A DNA stretch of 64,000 bases from Candidatus Anammoxibacter sp. (GTDB lineage Bacteria; Planctomycetota; Brocadiia; Brocadiales; Anammoxibacteraceae), in assembly GCA_021777055.1 (NCBI GenBank), contig JAIQZO010000114.1, positions 42,329 to 106,328 of the forward strand, given 5' to 3'. A model generated the notes under the pieces. It saw only the letters and a program-made list of their open reading frames with translations. It ran no database searches and was not told the DNA's origin. Below are positions 29,191-39,225 of the stretch, in pieces; position 1 is the stretch's first letter; each line of letters begins with the position of its first letter. A program made the translations under genes and the position numbers.

Positions 29191-30624
29191 TTAGTTCTTG
29201 CTGAACATCGTAGCAATAAGTGTAAATGCGCCCGCAATCATTTCCTTTAAAGCGGCGAAGGAATTTATTCTTTTAGCAAACAACAAAATAGTTTTAGGAC
29301 GGAAATAAAAATTAAAGTTTGCCCGTCGCTGTAATTCAGCAAGCTCCAGCGGCGAGCGTCCTACAGGTGCATATACTGGAAGCCCTTTACTATATCCAGA
29401 CATTAAACTGAAGCGAAGCCAATCAACATTATCAGGATCAATCGCACCCTCTTTAACCGCAATTTCCCATAATTTAGTCCCTGGAAATGGCGTGGCAATT
29501 GCGAACCTTACCTGATCAGCACCAACAGTTTTAGCATATTCTATAGTTTGCAAAGACTCTTCTCTTGTTTCAGTTGGTAGCCCTAAAATTAATGAGACTC
29601 TAACGCTAATACCAATCTTACTAGTCAGCTTTGATATTTTCTTCGCATTCTCGATTGTAATATTCTTGTTTATTAAATCTAATAACCGCTGCGAACCGCT
29701 TTCCAGACCATAGGAAATAATTCTACATCCAGCATCATACATTAATTGCAGCGTCTCTTCATCAACACAGTCTACTCTGGCGGCGGCCCACCACTTTACT
29801 CTTTTATGATAGCCACGTTTAATATATTCGCGACAAATCTTTTGAGTAATCTTTTTGTTCACACAAAAATTATCATCAAAGAAAAATAATTGCTCAACCT
29901 TCATATCCAAAATAAATCTATCAATCTCGGCAAAAACTCGCTCAAGGCTATGTGCTCGCCAACGTCCCTCTGTAAGCATCCTATTACAGCAAAAAACACA
30001 ATCAAATGGGCACCCTCTTGATGTAATAATAACACCAACTTTACTCCCTAAACGCATATCAGGACTAATACGATATCTTGACAGGTCATACATATCTATA
30101 GCAGGCATAGGAATGTCATCAATATTCTTGACTGGTGCTCTTGGAGGTGCCTGTTTTATCTTGCCACCATCCATACAAGCAAGACCATTAACAAGCATTG
30201 GATCCTTACCTGCATCTAATGACTGAACAAATTCAACCATTGTAATTTCACCTTCACCACGAATACTATAGTCAATAGTGGGTTCTTTCAGCAAATCCTC
30301 ATGTCTAAGATTAACATGTACTCCACCAACAACAACTTTTATTTTAGGATCTTGTTTTTTAATAAGTTTTGAGAGTTCTATTGTGCTATATACTAATGCC
30401 GTCTGACAGGTTATACCAACGACATCTGGGTTAAACGCCTTGCAATATTCAAGAAAATCTTCAGTGTCAACCGAGAAATCATACATAGCAACATTAATAT
30501 TCGCTTCTTTTAAAGAAGATGCAATATACAATAACCCCATAGGAGGAAAAACATAAGCCACATTAGCGAGTTTCCCCATGTATGCTTTTATATCATATGG
30601 TGGTGATATTAAGAGAACATTCAT
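29191..30624 (-). CDS. B12-binding radical SAM enzyme
   Basis: Protein of about 477 aa from the ATG at 30624, which has AGTAGG nine bases upstream; an ATG two codons earlier lies too close. Residues 1-150 form a cobalamin-binding (B12-binding/Rossmann) domain with NVLLISPPYDIK, PPMGLLYIASSLKEANINV and VVVGGVHVNLRHEDLL. The radical SAM core has CPFDCVFC (CX3CX2C) at about residue 205, binding the [4Fe-4S] cluster. Relatives catalyse methylations or rearrangements on lipids, hopanoids or sugars. Its position at the end of a glycan operon suggests modification of a lipid or sugar, but the substrate cannot be deduced. Confidence 0.85.
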   Translation of the reverse strand: MNVLLISPPYDIKAYMGKLANVAYVFPPMGLLYIASSLKEANINVAMYDFSVDTEDFLEYCKAFNPDVVGITCQTALVYSTIELSKLIKKQDPKIKVVVGGVHVNLRHEDLLKEPTIDYSIRGEGEITMVEFVQSLDAGKDPMLVNGLACMDGGKIKQAPPRAPVKNIDDIPMPAIDMYDLSRYRISPDMRLGSKVGVIITSRGCPFDCVFCCNRMLTEGRWRAHSLERVFAEIDRFILDMKVEQLFFFDDNFCVNKKITQKICREYIKRGYHKRVKWWAAARVDCVDEETLQLMYDAGCRIISYGLESGSQRLLDLINKNITIENAKKISKLTSKIGISVRVSLILGLPTETREESLQTIEYAKTVGADQVRFAIATPFPGTKLWEIAVKEGAIDPDNVDWLRFSLMSGYSKGLPVYAPVGRSPLELAELQRRANFNFYFRPKTILLFAKRINSFAALKEMIAGAFTLIATMFSKN

Positions 30625-30660
30625 TAGCATTACCTACTTTATTCTAAATAATTAATAAAA

Positions 30661-31110
30661 TCATCTAAATACTTTATTTTTATACAAATAGAACTTTAGC
30701 GGGAGAATCATAAGAATTGTAAATATAAGAGATGTGTAATACGGAATTCCAACATGCTCAATAAAAACCGAATTGATAGCCCAGTCTAAAAACCTAAAGA
30801 AAACAAACATTAAAAGATAGAGCTTTCCTTGTTCAAGAGTTTCATTTCTACTATTATTATCTGGATTATCTAATTCTCCTTCTAGAACTGATGGTTTTCT
30901 AAATATCACCTTCTTAGAAAGAAAAAAACTTACAAAAAATATTACAATCTGTAAAAAAAATAACGATAGTACGGGGGATATCTGAAGATATTCAATAGTA
31001 AACCACAGGAAGGAGACAGAAAACAGATACAAGATCCCTCCAGTAATTATAAATTTGACAAATTGTCGTGATACAAAAAGATCTATCGCAAGTAATAAAT
31101 ATTTAGTCAC
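30661..31110 (-). CDS. GtrA-like flippase protein
   Basis: Small membrane protein of about 149 aa with four predicted helices in the GtrA/PF04138 pattern: a RQFVKFIITGGILYLFSVSF first helix, a second hydrophobic block, then LYLLMFVFFRFLDWAINSVF with a later positively charged end. GtrA-like proteins help move undecaprenyl-linked sugars across the membrane for polysaccharide glucosylation. I prefer the GTG at 31110, which follows CAGGAAAAGAAAA and overlaps the acyltransferase gene by only a few bases, over a TTG at 31131. It fits with the GT2 glycosyltransferase at 32774, a usual partner of GtrA. Confidence 0.75.
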   Translation of the reverse strand: MTKYLLLAIDLFVSRQFVKFIITGGILYLFSVSFLWFTIEYLQISPVLSLFFLQIVIFFVSFFLSKKVIFRKPSVLEGELDNPDNNSRNETLEQGKLYLLMFVFFRFLDWAINSVFIEHVGIPYYTSLIFTILMILPLKFYLYKNKVFR

Positions 31111-31672
31111 TTTTCTTTTCCTGAATATCAACTATACGATTTTTAGTTACTCTTGCAGGACTACCTACTGCTATTGAGTATGTAGGTATGTCTTTAGTAA
31201 CAACGGAATTTGCTCCAATTATAGAATTACTACCAATTGTAACACCACTCAAGATTGTAACGTTACAGCCTATCCAAACACCATCCTCAATTGTAATTTT
31301 ACCAGCGGAAAGACCTTGTTCATAAATAGGAATATCTGTACGGGAATAATTATGAGTAGAAGATATAATTGAAATGCTATGCCCAATACGTACCTTATCT
31401 CCAATCTCCACTCCACCAGGAGCATCAATATATCCCCATTCATTAAGTGACACATTATTACCAATGGTTAATGAGTACGGATATCGTACTGTAAATCCTT
31501 CATAAATCCTAACAGACCCCATTTTTTTCACAAAACATTTCAAAACACCATATCGCATCCAGTCTCCTATTGGCGAAGGCAAGTATTTTACCATGCCATA
31601 AATCGTAAAGAAAATAGCATGAATAAGGATGTCAAGAAATGTATACTTAAATGGTTTAAGGTTGTTCTTCAT
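31103..31672 (-). CDS. Hexapeptide-repeat acyl/acetyltransferase
   Basis: Protein of 189 aa with left-handed beta-helix repeats from about residue 60: YSLTIGNNVSLNEWGYIDAP, GGVEIGDKVRIGHSISIIS, GKITIEDGVWIGCNVTILSG and VTIGSNSIIGANSVVTKDIP, ending AVGSPARVTKNR. This is the LacA/WbbJ-type O-acetyltransferase pattern, with a histidine in the STHNYS segment as the candidate catalytic base. An N-terminal helix (about 10-30) could associate with the membrane. It overlaps the flanking genes by short stretches, so it is part of a tight operon that probably decorates a glycan with acyl groups. Confidence 0.85.
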   Translation of the reverse strand: MKNNLKPFKYTFLDILIHAIFFTIYGMVKYLPSPIGDWMRYGVLKCFVKKMGSVRIYEGFTVRYPYSLTIGNNVSLNEWGYIDAPGGVEIGDKVRIGHSISIISSTHNYSRTDIPIYEQGLSAGKITIEDGVWIGCNVTILSGVTIGSNSIIGANSVVTKDIPTYSIAVGSPARVTKNRIVDIQEKKSD

Positions 31673-32402
31673 TTTTCTTAAAAATACCTATTAAGCTAAG
31701 TCCAGGCAAGCCCAAAACATCAAAAAGAGGTAAAACATTCATCGCTATGTTAATTGTCTTTAGAAAGTTTACCGAAAAAGATTTAGAGAAATTCGTTTTT
31801 GTTTCTTTCTTTGATTTAAAACGATAAACTGCTCTTCCCAAAGGATTCATGTAGGATAATGATAAAACAGAAAACCCCGATTCAACCATTAGTTGTTTTA
31901 ATTGAGTGTAATCATAGCGACGATAGTGGCCAGACTGGCGATCTATTTCACAATAGAGATCCGCTCCAGCAGGTACTTTTATAACGAGTTTTCCTTGTGG
32001 TGAAAGAAAATCATTTACTTTCTTCAAAACATCAGTGTCGTCATCAAAATGCTCTAACACATCAAGCATGATGACGTTATCAGCAACGCCATTCCTTTGT
32101 TGATCAAGAAAGCTGATAATATCAGAATGCACAACGTTCAACTTATTATTATTTTCACATTCAGCATAGCGTTTCTTCAAATCATCAATACAATCACTAT
32201 CCTGATCCACCGCAGTAATTCTTTTAATGTTTTTATTGTGCATATACTGATCAACAATATGCCCTGAACCACAGCCAATATCCCATATTTCTCCAGATAA
32301 GTACCTTGCAGATTTATCAGATATCCACTTGTAGTAATTCGGGAGATAAGACATCTTGTTTTGAGCTGATGAGTAACAAATATTATTCTCAGCGATATTC
32401 AT
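31656..32402 (-). CDS. SAM-dependent methyltransferase in glycan operon
   Basis: Protein of 248 aa. Class I methyltransferase core: IWDIGCGSGHIVDQY (motif I, about residue 40), ITAVDQDSDCIDDL (motif II), ADNVIMLDVLEHFDDDTDVL and LSPQGKLVIKVPAGADLY. The later YDYTQLKQLMVESGF segment is typical of Methyltransf_23/UbiG-like enzymes acting on sugars or lipids. GGGAGG precedes its ATG. Its 3' end overlaps the acyltransferase start, so expression is coupled. Confidence 0.85.
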   Translation of the reverse strand: MNIAENNICYSSAQNKMSYLPNYYKWISDKSARYLSGEIWDIGCGSGHIVDQYMHNKNIKRITAVDQDSDCIDDLKKRYAECENNNKLNVVHSDIISFLDQQRNGVADNVIMLDVLEHFDDDTDVLKKVNDFLSPQGKLVIKVPAGADLYCEIDRQSGHYRRYDYTQLKQLMVESGFSVLSLSYMNPLGRAVYRFKSKKETKTNFSKSFSVNFLKTINIAMNVLPLFDVLGLPGLSLIGIFKKNEEQP

Positions 32403-32544
32403 AAACCTCCCATTCCTTTCTATACATCATAAAAACGTACATATCGTACAACAGCTAAAGGAACAGTCTTGCAGACTGGTTCTAAACGTTTTAGTGTACT
32501 CTACTGAAGTATATGTTTGCATCTAAAACAACTTCAATACCAGA

Positions 32545-32595
32545 ATATTTCTAAAAAGAGAAGTGTTTACAGTGTGATACTATAATAATATACTG
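32545..32595 (-). repeat. Diverged copy of the interspersed intergenic repeat
   Basis: On the minus strand it reads TAGTATCACACTGTAAACAC then TTCTCTTTTTAG, aligning with the TAGTATTACTTTATAAAAAC head of the copies at 28911 and 43852 with several substitutions. It lies in the gap upstream of the methyltransferase. Confidence 0.4.
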
Positions 32596-32632
32596 AAAAA
32601 TTTAAAATATTAATTTAATACCTTTTATCTCT

Positions 32633-32737
32633 GCGTTGTCCGGTTAGCCTTTTGCAGTGCAATAATGTTCCATATTTATGGATATTTTTCTACATCATTG
32701 TGTAGAGAATTGCCTAAAACGCATAACCGGACAACGC
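32633..32737. mobile_element. 105-bp element with perfect 14-bp terminal inverted repeats (MITE-like), copy 1
   Basis: GCGTTGTCCGGTTA at 32633-32646 is exactly inverted at 32724-32737 (TAACCGGACAACGC). The interior (GCCTTTTGCAG-GCAATAA-GTTCCATATTTATGGATATT-GTGTAGAGAATTGCCTAAAA) recurs in the element at 52196-52429. No gene is inside. Possible identities: a miniature inverted-repeat transposable element, a transcript-terminating hairpin unit, or a folded recombination site. Confidence 0.55.
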
Positions 32738-32773
32738 GGCTTTTATCTACAAATAATATTTTAAAGAAACAAT

Positions 32774-33691
32774 TCAAAGCTTTCTATAATGATGACGTTG
32801 AATCTGCACTATCATATCTGCCAAAAAACCAAAGAAAATGGTCTGAATTCCAAAAAGTCCAACCCCCAAAACGAAATTTGAATAGAGTATGGGCTTATTC
32901 GTTGTACCGTTGAACCATTGAGCAAGATTTATAGAAGAGACCGTCAATGCCAGAATCAATGCAAACAATCCAATATAGCCAAAAACCTTTAGAGGCTTTA
33001 TACCCACCAATACCTGAAGAATTTGAGGTAAGACCTTAAATGGATACTTAAAAGAGATAAAAGACTTGCCACCTTGACGGCCATTAAAAGCAACAGGCCT
33101 TTGAGCAAATCGCAGCCCTTCATTGTATGCATTAAACAGTACTTGCTGGGTGTAATTATAACACCCTGGAATATACAGAACTTCAAGATAGTTCCTGTTT
33201 ACCGCAAAGATACCAGGCTGACTATCTTTTATTTCCCAGCCAGTGAGCCATTTCATTAAAGCCGTAAAAACAAAATTACCAACACGACGAACAATAGGCA
33301 TTCGATAGGAAATACTCTCAAAACGATTGCCATATACCACATCTGCCTGGTTTTCTAATAGAGGTTCCAAAATAGTAAGAAGATCTTTATCTTCATGCTG
33401 ACAATCCGCATCAAACTTAATTGCAAAATCAGCTCCGTCATGGTATGCTGTTTCTAATCCATTACGTACCGCGGCCCCAAGCCCCTTATTACAAACATGT
33501 GTTATAACTTTTGTAGCTAACGTTTTAGAGATAGTTTCGGTATCATCGGCAGAACCATCATTGACTACGTAAACTTCCAACTCGCCACCAATCTTAACTA
33601 TATCATCCTTTCTTGACCAAATATTTTCCAGAGTCTTTTTTATTGTAGCACCTTCATTATACGCAGGTACAACAACTATGATTTTTTTCAT
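32774..33691 (-). CDS. GT2 glycosyltransferase, DPM1/ArnC-like, with C-terminal membrane helices
   Basis: Protein of 305 aa. The GT-A core starts IIVVVPAYNEGATIKKTLEN and has VYVVNDGSADDTETI and AIKFDADCQHEDKDL (DXD-type metal-binding region, about residue 95). Relatives transfer a sugar from a nucleotide donor to a polyprenyl phosphate on the cytoplasmic face. Two hydrophobic segments at the C-terminus (about 235-258 and 270-295) anchor it. GGAGG precedes the ATG. Together with GtrA and the GT39-like protein it could build and flip a polyprenyl-linked sugar that is then transferred on the outer face. Confidence 0.85.
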   Translation of the reverse strand: MKKIIVVVPAYNEGATIKKTLENIWSRKDDIVKIGGELEVYVVNDGSADDTETISKTLATKVITHVCNKGLGAAVRNGLETAYHDGADFAIKFDADCQHEDKDLLTILEPLLENQADVVYGNRFESISYRMPIVRRVGNFVFTALMKWLTGWEIKDSQPGIFAVNRNYLEVLYIPGCYNYTQQVLFNAYNEGLRFAQRPVAFNGRQGGKSFISFKYPFKVLPQILQVLVGIKPLKVFGYIGLFALILALTVSSINLAQWFNGTTNKPILYSNFVLGVGLFGIQTIFFGFLADMIVQIQRHHYRKL

Positions 33692-33770
33692 ATAATATTC
33701 CTCCAGCTAGAGTATACAGAACAAAGTTTAGATTTGGTAATTATTTTAACATATTATCAACTATGTGATT

Positions 33771-33888
33771 AGTATGTACTTTCTGAATACTATTATCGTC
33801 TATCCAGTCTTCTCAATTCTGTATTCCTATAAAAGCTGCAAAATCTTAAAAAGAAGATGTTTTTATAAAATGATATGATAATAATAGC
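33771..33888 (-). repeat. Interspersed intergenic repeat, copy C
   Basis: On the minus strand: CATTTTATAAAAACATCTTC, TTTTTAAGATTTTGCAGC, TTTTATAGGAATACAGAATT and ending AGAAAGTACATACT. This aligns along its whole ~115 bases with 43855-43940 (copy B). It separates the GT2 and GT39-like genes. Confidence 0.65.
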
Positions 33889-33927
33889 ATACCAACTACA
33901 ATAATATAAATTATTTTTAACTAATAC

Positions 33928-35991
33928 TTATCTTATAGACTTAATATTATAAAGGAAATATGGTGAATATTTTTTCGTCTTGGGATTGTTGTGAAGTGCT
34001 TCTAAGGTGTTAACCCATTGTTTTGATATATAACCCTCTTTTATAGGTTCAAGATCAATTTTTGCAGAAATTTTCTTTATTTTAATTGAAGCCAATAAAT
34101 AAGATTTTCCTACATGATTCGTATAGAGATCAAAAGAGTTTTGCAAATCATTCATTGGTACATTTAACAAAGTTGGCCCAGATCGCAAGCTCCTAAATGT
34201 ATTCATAGATCCCCTTGTTACGCTGCCACCTTCCAAAACAACCAGAAGCGCATTGTCTGGAATACTATTTTCCAGTTCACTTAAGAGACGGGGAGCATCC
34301 TTATTAACCTCATGCTTAAAAAATGGAACAAGTTGAAAAAACTGAACAAAAAGAGTACCCGTCAGCAGTATAGAAACACCAACAATCGCTTTAGTGCGGT
34401 TTATCTGGCTGTTATTTATTAACTGCCAGATATAAGCCATCACCAATACCATGGCAGGAAGCAAAAAGGATAAGTACCTGCGCATCCACCAAACAGAGGC
34501 CGATGATCTATGGGTCGAATTATAGACCAGGAAGATTAGCGATGCCGCCACAATGAACACTACGGCTCTCCATCCCCCTTCAGACTTAATCAATGCCAAA
34601 GGAATTCCGGCACAAAGTAAGATCAACGCTATCGGAGAACTCACAGTGAAGAGACGTATGAGGTTAAAAGGCTCATGATTGTTGGATACATCCTGCCCCA
34701 CCGGTCTAAGCCCCAGATTCCAGGCAATAAATACTATCCATAGCATAGAAAATAGACCAACAGACAAGTAAAAACCTCCACATTGAACGTATCGCCTTGC
34801 TCTCAAAAAACGATCGTAGAGATAAAACACAAAAGGAAAAAGGCAAAATCCCACAAGTAAATACAGACCAAACGAAAAGAGGAATGGCTGCCCGGGAATC
34901 AGAGGTACATCAATGGTAACATGCCCCAAATAGTAGGTTCGTTCCAACAGACAAACAATGATTGCGGAAAACGCCGTGCACCCCCCCAAGACAAAATATA
35001 AATTACGAATACGCATGGTTATTGAACTGGTTTCAGATGTAGCCAGCGCTGCCATCCCCAACCCAAAAAGTACAAATACCGGAATCACATACGCATCAAG
35101 TTTAACCTGTAACATCAAAAAAAGACCGGCAAACGCCATTGCCAGATAGCTTGAACGGCGATCAGATACATACTCAGATATGCCTACTACCAAGGCCAAA
35201 AATCCAAATAAAGCTGACGCCTCGGACATTGCTTGTTTTGAGTAATAATAAAACATAGGGGTAAAACAAACCATAAGAGCAAGCCCAGCGCCGATAAATC
35301 TGTTTTGTGTTATCCTGAACCCAATAAAAGCAAGCAAAGCAACGGAAATCATACTGAACAGAGCATTAGTGCACCAAGATACGGCAGGTGAGCCTAGAAG
35401 CGTTTTTGCCATGCTAAGCACCACAGGAAAGCCGTAAAGGTAAACAGGTTTAGCCAGTCCATTATCTTTATCAAAGGTCCATGTGTTACGGGATTGTATC
35501 CAGTCCCAAGGAACGCCTCGCTCCAAATACTCATTTACATTCCAATACAAGCTTCCGCTCGTCCAGAAGTAATTGGAATATGTTTCGTAATTTCCGGCAT
35601 CCATGTTAGGGCTGATAAGAAAATTCCATTTTGGGGTAACCAGAAACAAGATACCAAAAGAGATGCCCAAAATCAGACAGACAATGGTTTCGGAACGTAA
35701 CGTAAAACCAGACCTTAACTCATTTAATAGACTGAGACGGCCTTTCTGTCTCAGTAATCCAATAATAAATGGCAACAACGCTACTATTATCAGACTAAGC
35801 CCATTGAATAAGCCAAAATAGAGAAGTATCAACGACCATAGAAGATTCCATGCGGTGGAGACAATACAGACTGCAGCAATGAAAACAGTTGGCTTGCTAG
35901 GGATATTACCGAAAACTAAGAAAACACCAATTCCAGGAGATACATGTATCATCAGGTAAAGTAAGATATCAATAGGTAACAAGCCTGTCAC
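33928..35991 (-). CDS. Polytopic membrane glycosyltransferase-like protein (GT39/PMT-type)
   Basis: Protein of 687 aa starting at a GTG (AAGGGAAA upstream). It has about 12-14 hydrophobic segments up to residue ~560, then a soluble C-terminal ~110 residues. The first extracellular loop contains SPNMDAGNYETYSNYFW, then WDWIQSRNTWTFDKDNGLAK, resembling the acidic loop of GT-C enzymes that use polyprenyl-phosphate sugars, such as ArnT/PMT. Exact family membership cannot be proved here. In context it would add a sugar to a lipid, glycan or protein on the outer face of the membrane, fed by the neighbouring GT2 enzyme. Confidence 0.65.
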   Translation of the reverse strand: MTGLLPIDILLYLMIHVSPGIGVFLVFGNIPSKPTVFIAAVCIVSTAWNLLWSLILLYFGLFNGLSLIIVALLPFIIGLLRQKGRLSLLNELRSGFTLRSETIVCLILGISFGILFLVTPKWNFLISPNMDAGNYETYSNYFWTSGSLYWNVNEYLERGVPWDWIQSRNTWTFDKDNGLAKPVYLYGFPVVLSMAKTLLGSPAVSWCTNALFSMISVALLAFIGFRITQNRFIGAGLALMVCFTPMFYYYSKQAMSEASALFGFLALVVGISEYVSDRRSSYLAMAFAGLFLMLQVKLDAYVIPVFVLFGLGMAALATSETSSITMRIRNLYFVLGGCTAFSAIIVCLLERTYYLGHVTIDVPLIPGQPFLFSFGLYLLVGFCLFPFVFYLYDRFLRARRYVQCGGFYLSVGLFSMLWIVFIAWNLGLRPVGQDVSNNHEPFNLIRLFTVSSPIALILLCAGIPLALIKSEGGWRAVVFIVAASLIFLVYNSTHRSSASVWWMRRYLSFLLPAMVLVMAYIWQLINNSQINRTKAIVGVSILLTGTLFVQFFQLVPFFKHEVNKDAPRLLSELENSIPDNALLVVLEGGSVTRGSMNTFRSLRSGPTLLNVPMNDLQNSFDLYTNHVGKSYLLASIKIKKISAKIDLEPIKEGYISKQWVNTLEALHNNPKTKKYSPYFLYNIKSIR

Positions 35992-36309
35992 GGTAATTTC
36001 CCTTTATTATAGCGATTTGACCCAAAGTGAGATGAAATATTCATTTTGTAATATAAAATTTACTTTAGTTGACATGTTTACGGAATTTGCATACTTTCTT
36101 AGATCTTCACCACCACCATTGTGACCTTTTTGGTGTAAAAAAAACTCTAACAGTTTATTATGGCAGTTGAAAAACAAACCCTAGCTTACTGAAATAGTAA
36201 CATTTTAACATGCTAATAAATTAAAACAAGCTGCAAATAGAATCAAACAGAAGAAAGGGTAAATGTAAAAATTAACTTACAAATAATTAAGAAATATGAC
36301 GATTATCAT
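35992..36309. other. Intergenic region, no gene recognised
   Basis: About 320 AT-rich bases between two minus-strand glycan genes; probably carries the promoter of the GT39-like gene. No repeat or frame noted. Confidence 0.4.
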
Positions 36310-38337
36310 CTAATCTACAAGGCTTTTAAAAAAAGCAAGAGTTTTGCTTGCTTCGCACTTATGGCTAAATTGTTCGGCCGTCTTAACGCCCTCTCTGATT
36401 ATTTTCTCTCTGAGTTCATCATCAAGTAATGTAAAAATGGCTTGCGCAATCTTTTCAGGTTGTCTAGGGGGTACTAGTATACAATTAAATTTATCTTCAG
36501 CGTATTCATTGACTCCTCCCACATCTGTCAATATGCATGCTGTATGGCAGGCCATCGCTTCCAATGCCGAACGTCCGAAACCTTGAAAATCCGAGGCATC
36601 TATAAAAATATCAGCAACTGAATATAATTTGGCTAATTCATCTTGATTAGTAATAACACCTTTGTCTGTATATCCGAATGGAATTGATTGGCGAGAAAGG
36701 TCATCACCAAACAAAACTATCTCGATATCAGTGATTTTTTCTTTAATCAGTGCTAATGCACCTATAAGGGTAACAAAACCTCTCCTCGGTGTTCTCGGCC
36801 TGGCCATAGCAATAATAGTAAGGTTTTTACTTTGTCGAGTATCTTTTTTATAAAACACATCAAGATCCATTCCTAACCATATTTTATGGCTTTGGTACCC
36901 ATCTTTAATTAGCAACTTTTGCAACCAGGATGATTTAACAATTTTATGTTCCAACATTGAATAAGTAGCAATGACCTGGTCACGAATTTCTGTTTCAGAC
37001 TCAGGGTAGAACCAACTTTCGTAGTCCTGTACGAAATATACACCTATTTTGGTCTTTTCTAATTTTATCAGATTCGCAACCAGCTGCGCAGTTGTCCAAC
37101 GCGTTGCAATGGCAATATCAGATTCCGGAAAATCCTCAATCAGATCAGATTCATTCTTAAAAATGATTGGGCAAGTATATAATTTCCAATCCTCTGTTTC
37201 AGGATATTGATATAAAGCAACTATCCGTGCATCTACCCCTAAAAGAATAAGCTCGTTAACTAATTGCACAACAGATAATACCCCACCAGCAACAGTTAAA
37301 CTGTGTAAAACATAAGTAATCCTTAACCTATCAGGACGTGTAAACTTATTAACAAACTCTCCGGAAACTGCGGCTTTTGTCGCAAAAGGCAGTTCCATTA
37401 ACCCACGAACTGCGGTCTTAATTGAACCAACATAGTTTTTATCCCGATATCTACCACGGATTCTACGGTAGGTCTCTCGCATAGAGGTCAATGGGGACCA
37501 TTGCTGTGGAGGCTTAAAATATTCTCTAAGACTCTTTAATGGATCTTCTTTTTTAAAGGCCCGGAATTGCTTACTATAAATTTCCCGCCAGCGTTGATCA
37601 AAAATTTTACGGTTTTCCAGATAACGGGCATCTCTGCTTGCATAACTTGCAGAACCTTTATGAAAGACATAAACATCATCCGCAACAACTGTTCGATAAC
37701 CATTTGTTGTCAATCTCATACATAAATCAGACTCTTCACAATAGCCACCCCCATAGATCTCATCAAACAAACCAACATCATCAAGGGCAGAACGACGTAA
37801 AAGCATACAAAAGCCAACACCGGTTACAACATCAGGATATAGCCTCCTGGTTATCTGACTAACATGCCAGTCCATGCTATAAAAATTTGCGCCTGGCGTC
37901 ATTGGAATATTGATATTTGCAGCGTGATTTGTGAGAGGATTAACCGCCGCTATTCTTGAATCAGATTCAGCACACTCCAACATCCGTTCAAGCCAGCCGT
38001 TAACAACAATGACGTCACTATTCATTAACAGAAGATAATGTGCACTCCCATGTTTAAGACCTTTGTTACATGATTGCAGAAAGCCCAGATTAGAGTCATT
38101 ACAAACAAGTGATACATTAGTGTAGTTTTGTGCTATCACTGCAAGGTACCGGGTAGTGATTGAATCGCTATTATCATTTATGATATAAAGATGATAAAGA
38201 TACTGCGGTGTTTTTTCAAGGATAGAGGAAATGCACTCTTTGACATAGTTTAGACCGTTATAAGTTGGCAATATTATATCACATAACCTGTTAATATTCT
38301 GTTTCATAGCAAGTCTAATATTCTTCACTGTTGTCAA
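36310..38337 (-). CDS. Bifunctional glycosyltransferase: GT2 plus GT4
   Basis: Protein of up to 675 aa. The N-terminal GT2 domain (about residues 17-260) has CDIILPTYNGLNYVKECISS, LYIINDNSDS, LLLMNSDVIVVNGWLERML and GGYCEESDLCMRL. The C-terminal GT-B domain (about 340-670) has ITYVLHSLTVAGGVLSVVQL, AMARPRTPRRGFVTLIGAL, VADIFIDASDFQGFGRSALE and EAMACHTACILTDVGGVNEY, the GT4 donor site with the E-x7-E-like motif. It likely adds two successive sugars to a polymer. The start is uncertain: TTG at 38337, GTG at 38328 or ATG at 38307 (which would begin MKQNINRLCDIIL); none has a strong Shine-Dalgarno. Confidence 0.85.
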   Translation of the reverse strand: MTTVKNIRLAMKQNINRLCDIILPTYNGLNYVKECISSILEKTPQYLYHLYIINDNSDSITTRYLAVIAQNYTNVSLVCNDSNLGFLQSCNKGLKHGSAHYLLLMNSDVIVVNGWLERMLECAESDSRIAAVNPLTNHAANINIPMTPGANFYSMDWHVSQITRRLYPDVVTGVGFCMLLRRSALDDVGLFDEIYGGGYCEESDLCMRLTTNGYRTVVADDVYVFHKGSASYASRDARYLENRKIFDQRWREIYSKQFRAFKKEDPLKSLREYFKPPQQWSPLTSMRETYRRIRGRYRDKNYVGSIKTAVRGLMELPFATKAAVSGEFVNKFTRPDRLRITYVLHSLTVAGGVLSVVQLVNELILLGVDARIVALYQYPETEDWKLYTCPIIFKNESDLIEDFPESDIAIATRWTTAQLVANLIKLEKTKIGVYFVQDYESWFYPESETEIRDQVIATYSMLEHKIVKSSWLQKLLIKDGYQSHKIWLGMDLDVFYKKDTRQSKNLTIIAMARPRTPRRGFVTLIGALALIKEKITDIEIVLFGDDLSRQSIPFGYTDKGVITNQDELAKLYSVADIFIDASDFQGFGRSALEAMACHTACILTDVGGVNEYAEDKFNCILVPPRQPEKIAQAIFTLLDDELREKIIREGVKTAEQFSHKCEASKTLAFFKSLVD

Positions 38338-38387
38338 AATTCTTCTTCTACAAACATCTGAAACTTAAAATGCGATAAATTCTTCAT

Positions 38388-39074
38388 TTAACTTAAAAGC
38401 CTACAACATCCCTTTCTTGCCAGAAGAATGTCTTTCCATTCTGCGAATTCTTTCAAACGAACATAGCAAACAATCTCTTTATAAACTGGGACATTAAACT
38501 CAATTATTTTTTTGTATGGATGTGTTTTTTCATTATATTCATGCTGATCAACAGGTGAGCTTATGGGATGAATAGATTGGTCTTCCGAACTAGTAACAGG
38601 AAGTCTAACAAAAATTTCAAAAGGGCGAAAATTATACTCCTCCAAGACTCCCCCTAAGATATTTGTAGTTAAATGATATGTGTGCCCTCGCCAGCTCGAC
38701 CAGAAAAATTTGAATCCTTTGCGCAAAAGATATTCATCCGCATCAAAGAAAGGACCTTGCATAAACAAAAAATCTGTTGATATCCTCGCGGCTTCTGCAA
38801 TTGCATCTTTAATTGCTTCAATATTGGGCAGATGCTCTAACACATGACTCATTGTAACGAATCTCACGGAATTGTCAGGAATATTCGCAAGATTAGTAAT
38901 GTCTCCTAAAATACATTCGTACCCATTCCTTCTCATTAAATCTACTTTATCCCTACTTATGTCAATACCAAGCCCATTGGTACCAGCCAAACGTTGTTTT
39001 GCAAAGTCGATACAACCACCTTTTGATGCGCCAAAATCAATAAAATCGTACTGATTACCATTAATACTTATCAT
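38388..39074 (-). CDS. SAM-dependent methyltransferase (Methyltransf_11-like)
   Basis: Protein of 228 aa. The core reads YDFIDFGASKGGCIDFAKQR, GLGIDISRDKVDLMRRNGYE, CILGDITNLANIPDNSVRFV and TMSHVLEHLPNIEAIKDAIA. The motif I glycines are partly replaced (GASKGG), as in some glycan-cluster enzymes. AGGAAGAAA precedes the ATG. It lies between two multidomain glycosyltransferases; polysaccharide chain-terminating or sugar methylation is plausible but not shown. Confidence 0.8.
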   Translation of the reverse strand: MISINGNQYDFIDFGASKGGCIDFAKQRLAGTNGLGIDISRDKVDLMRRNGYECILGDITNLANIPDNSVRFVTMSHVLEHLPNIEAIKDAIAEAARISTDFLFMQGPFFDADEYLLRKGFKFFWSSWRGHTYHLTTNILGGVLEEYNFRPFEIFVRLPVTSSEDQSIHPISSPVDQHEYNEKTHPYKKIIEFNVPVYKEIVCYVRLKEFAEWKDILLARKGCCRLLS

Positions 39075-39225
39075 TTTCTTCCTAGTTAATGCACGGCCAT
39101 GTTATACCACGTCTATTTGCCATTCCAAAACAATTCAGAAAAACTTGCCACCATCAAGTCGCATACATTTGGTAAAAACAAAACTTTTTTCATCAAATAG
39201 TTAATGAAATATTGACAAAAAAATA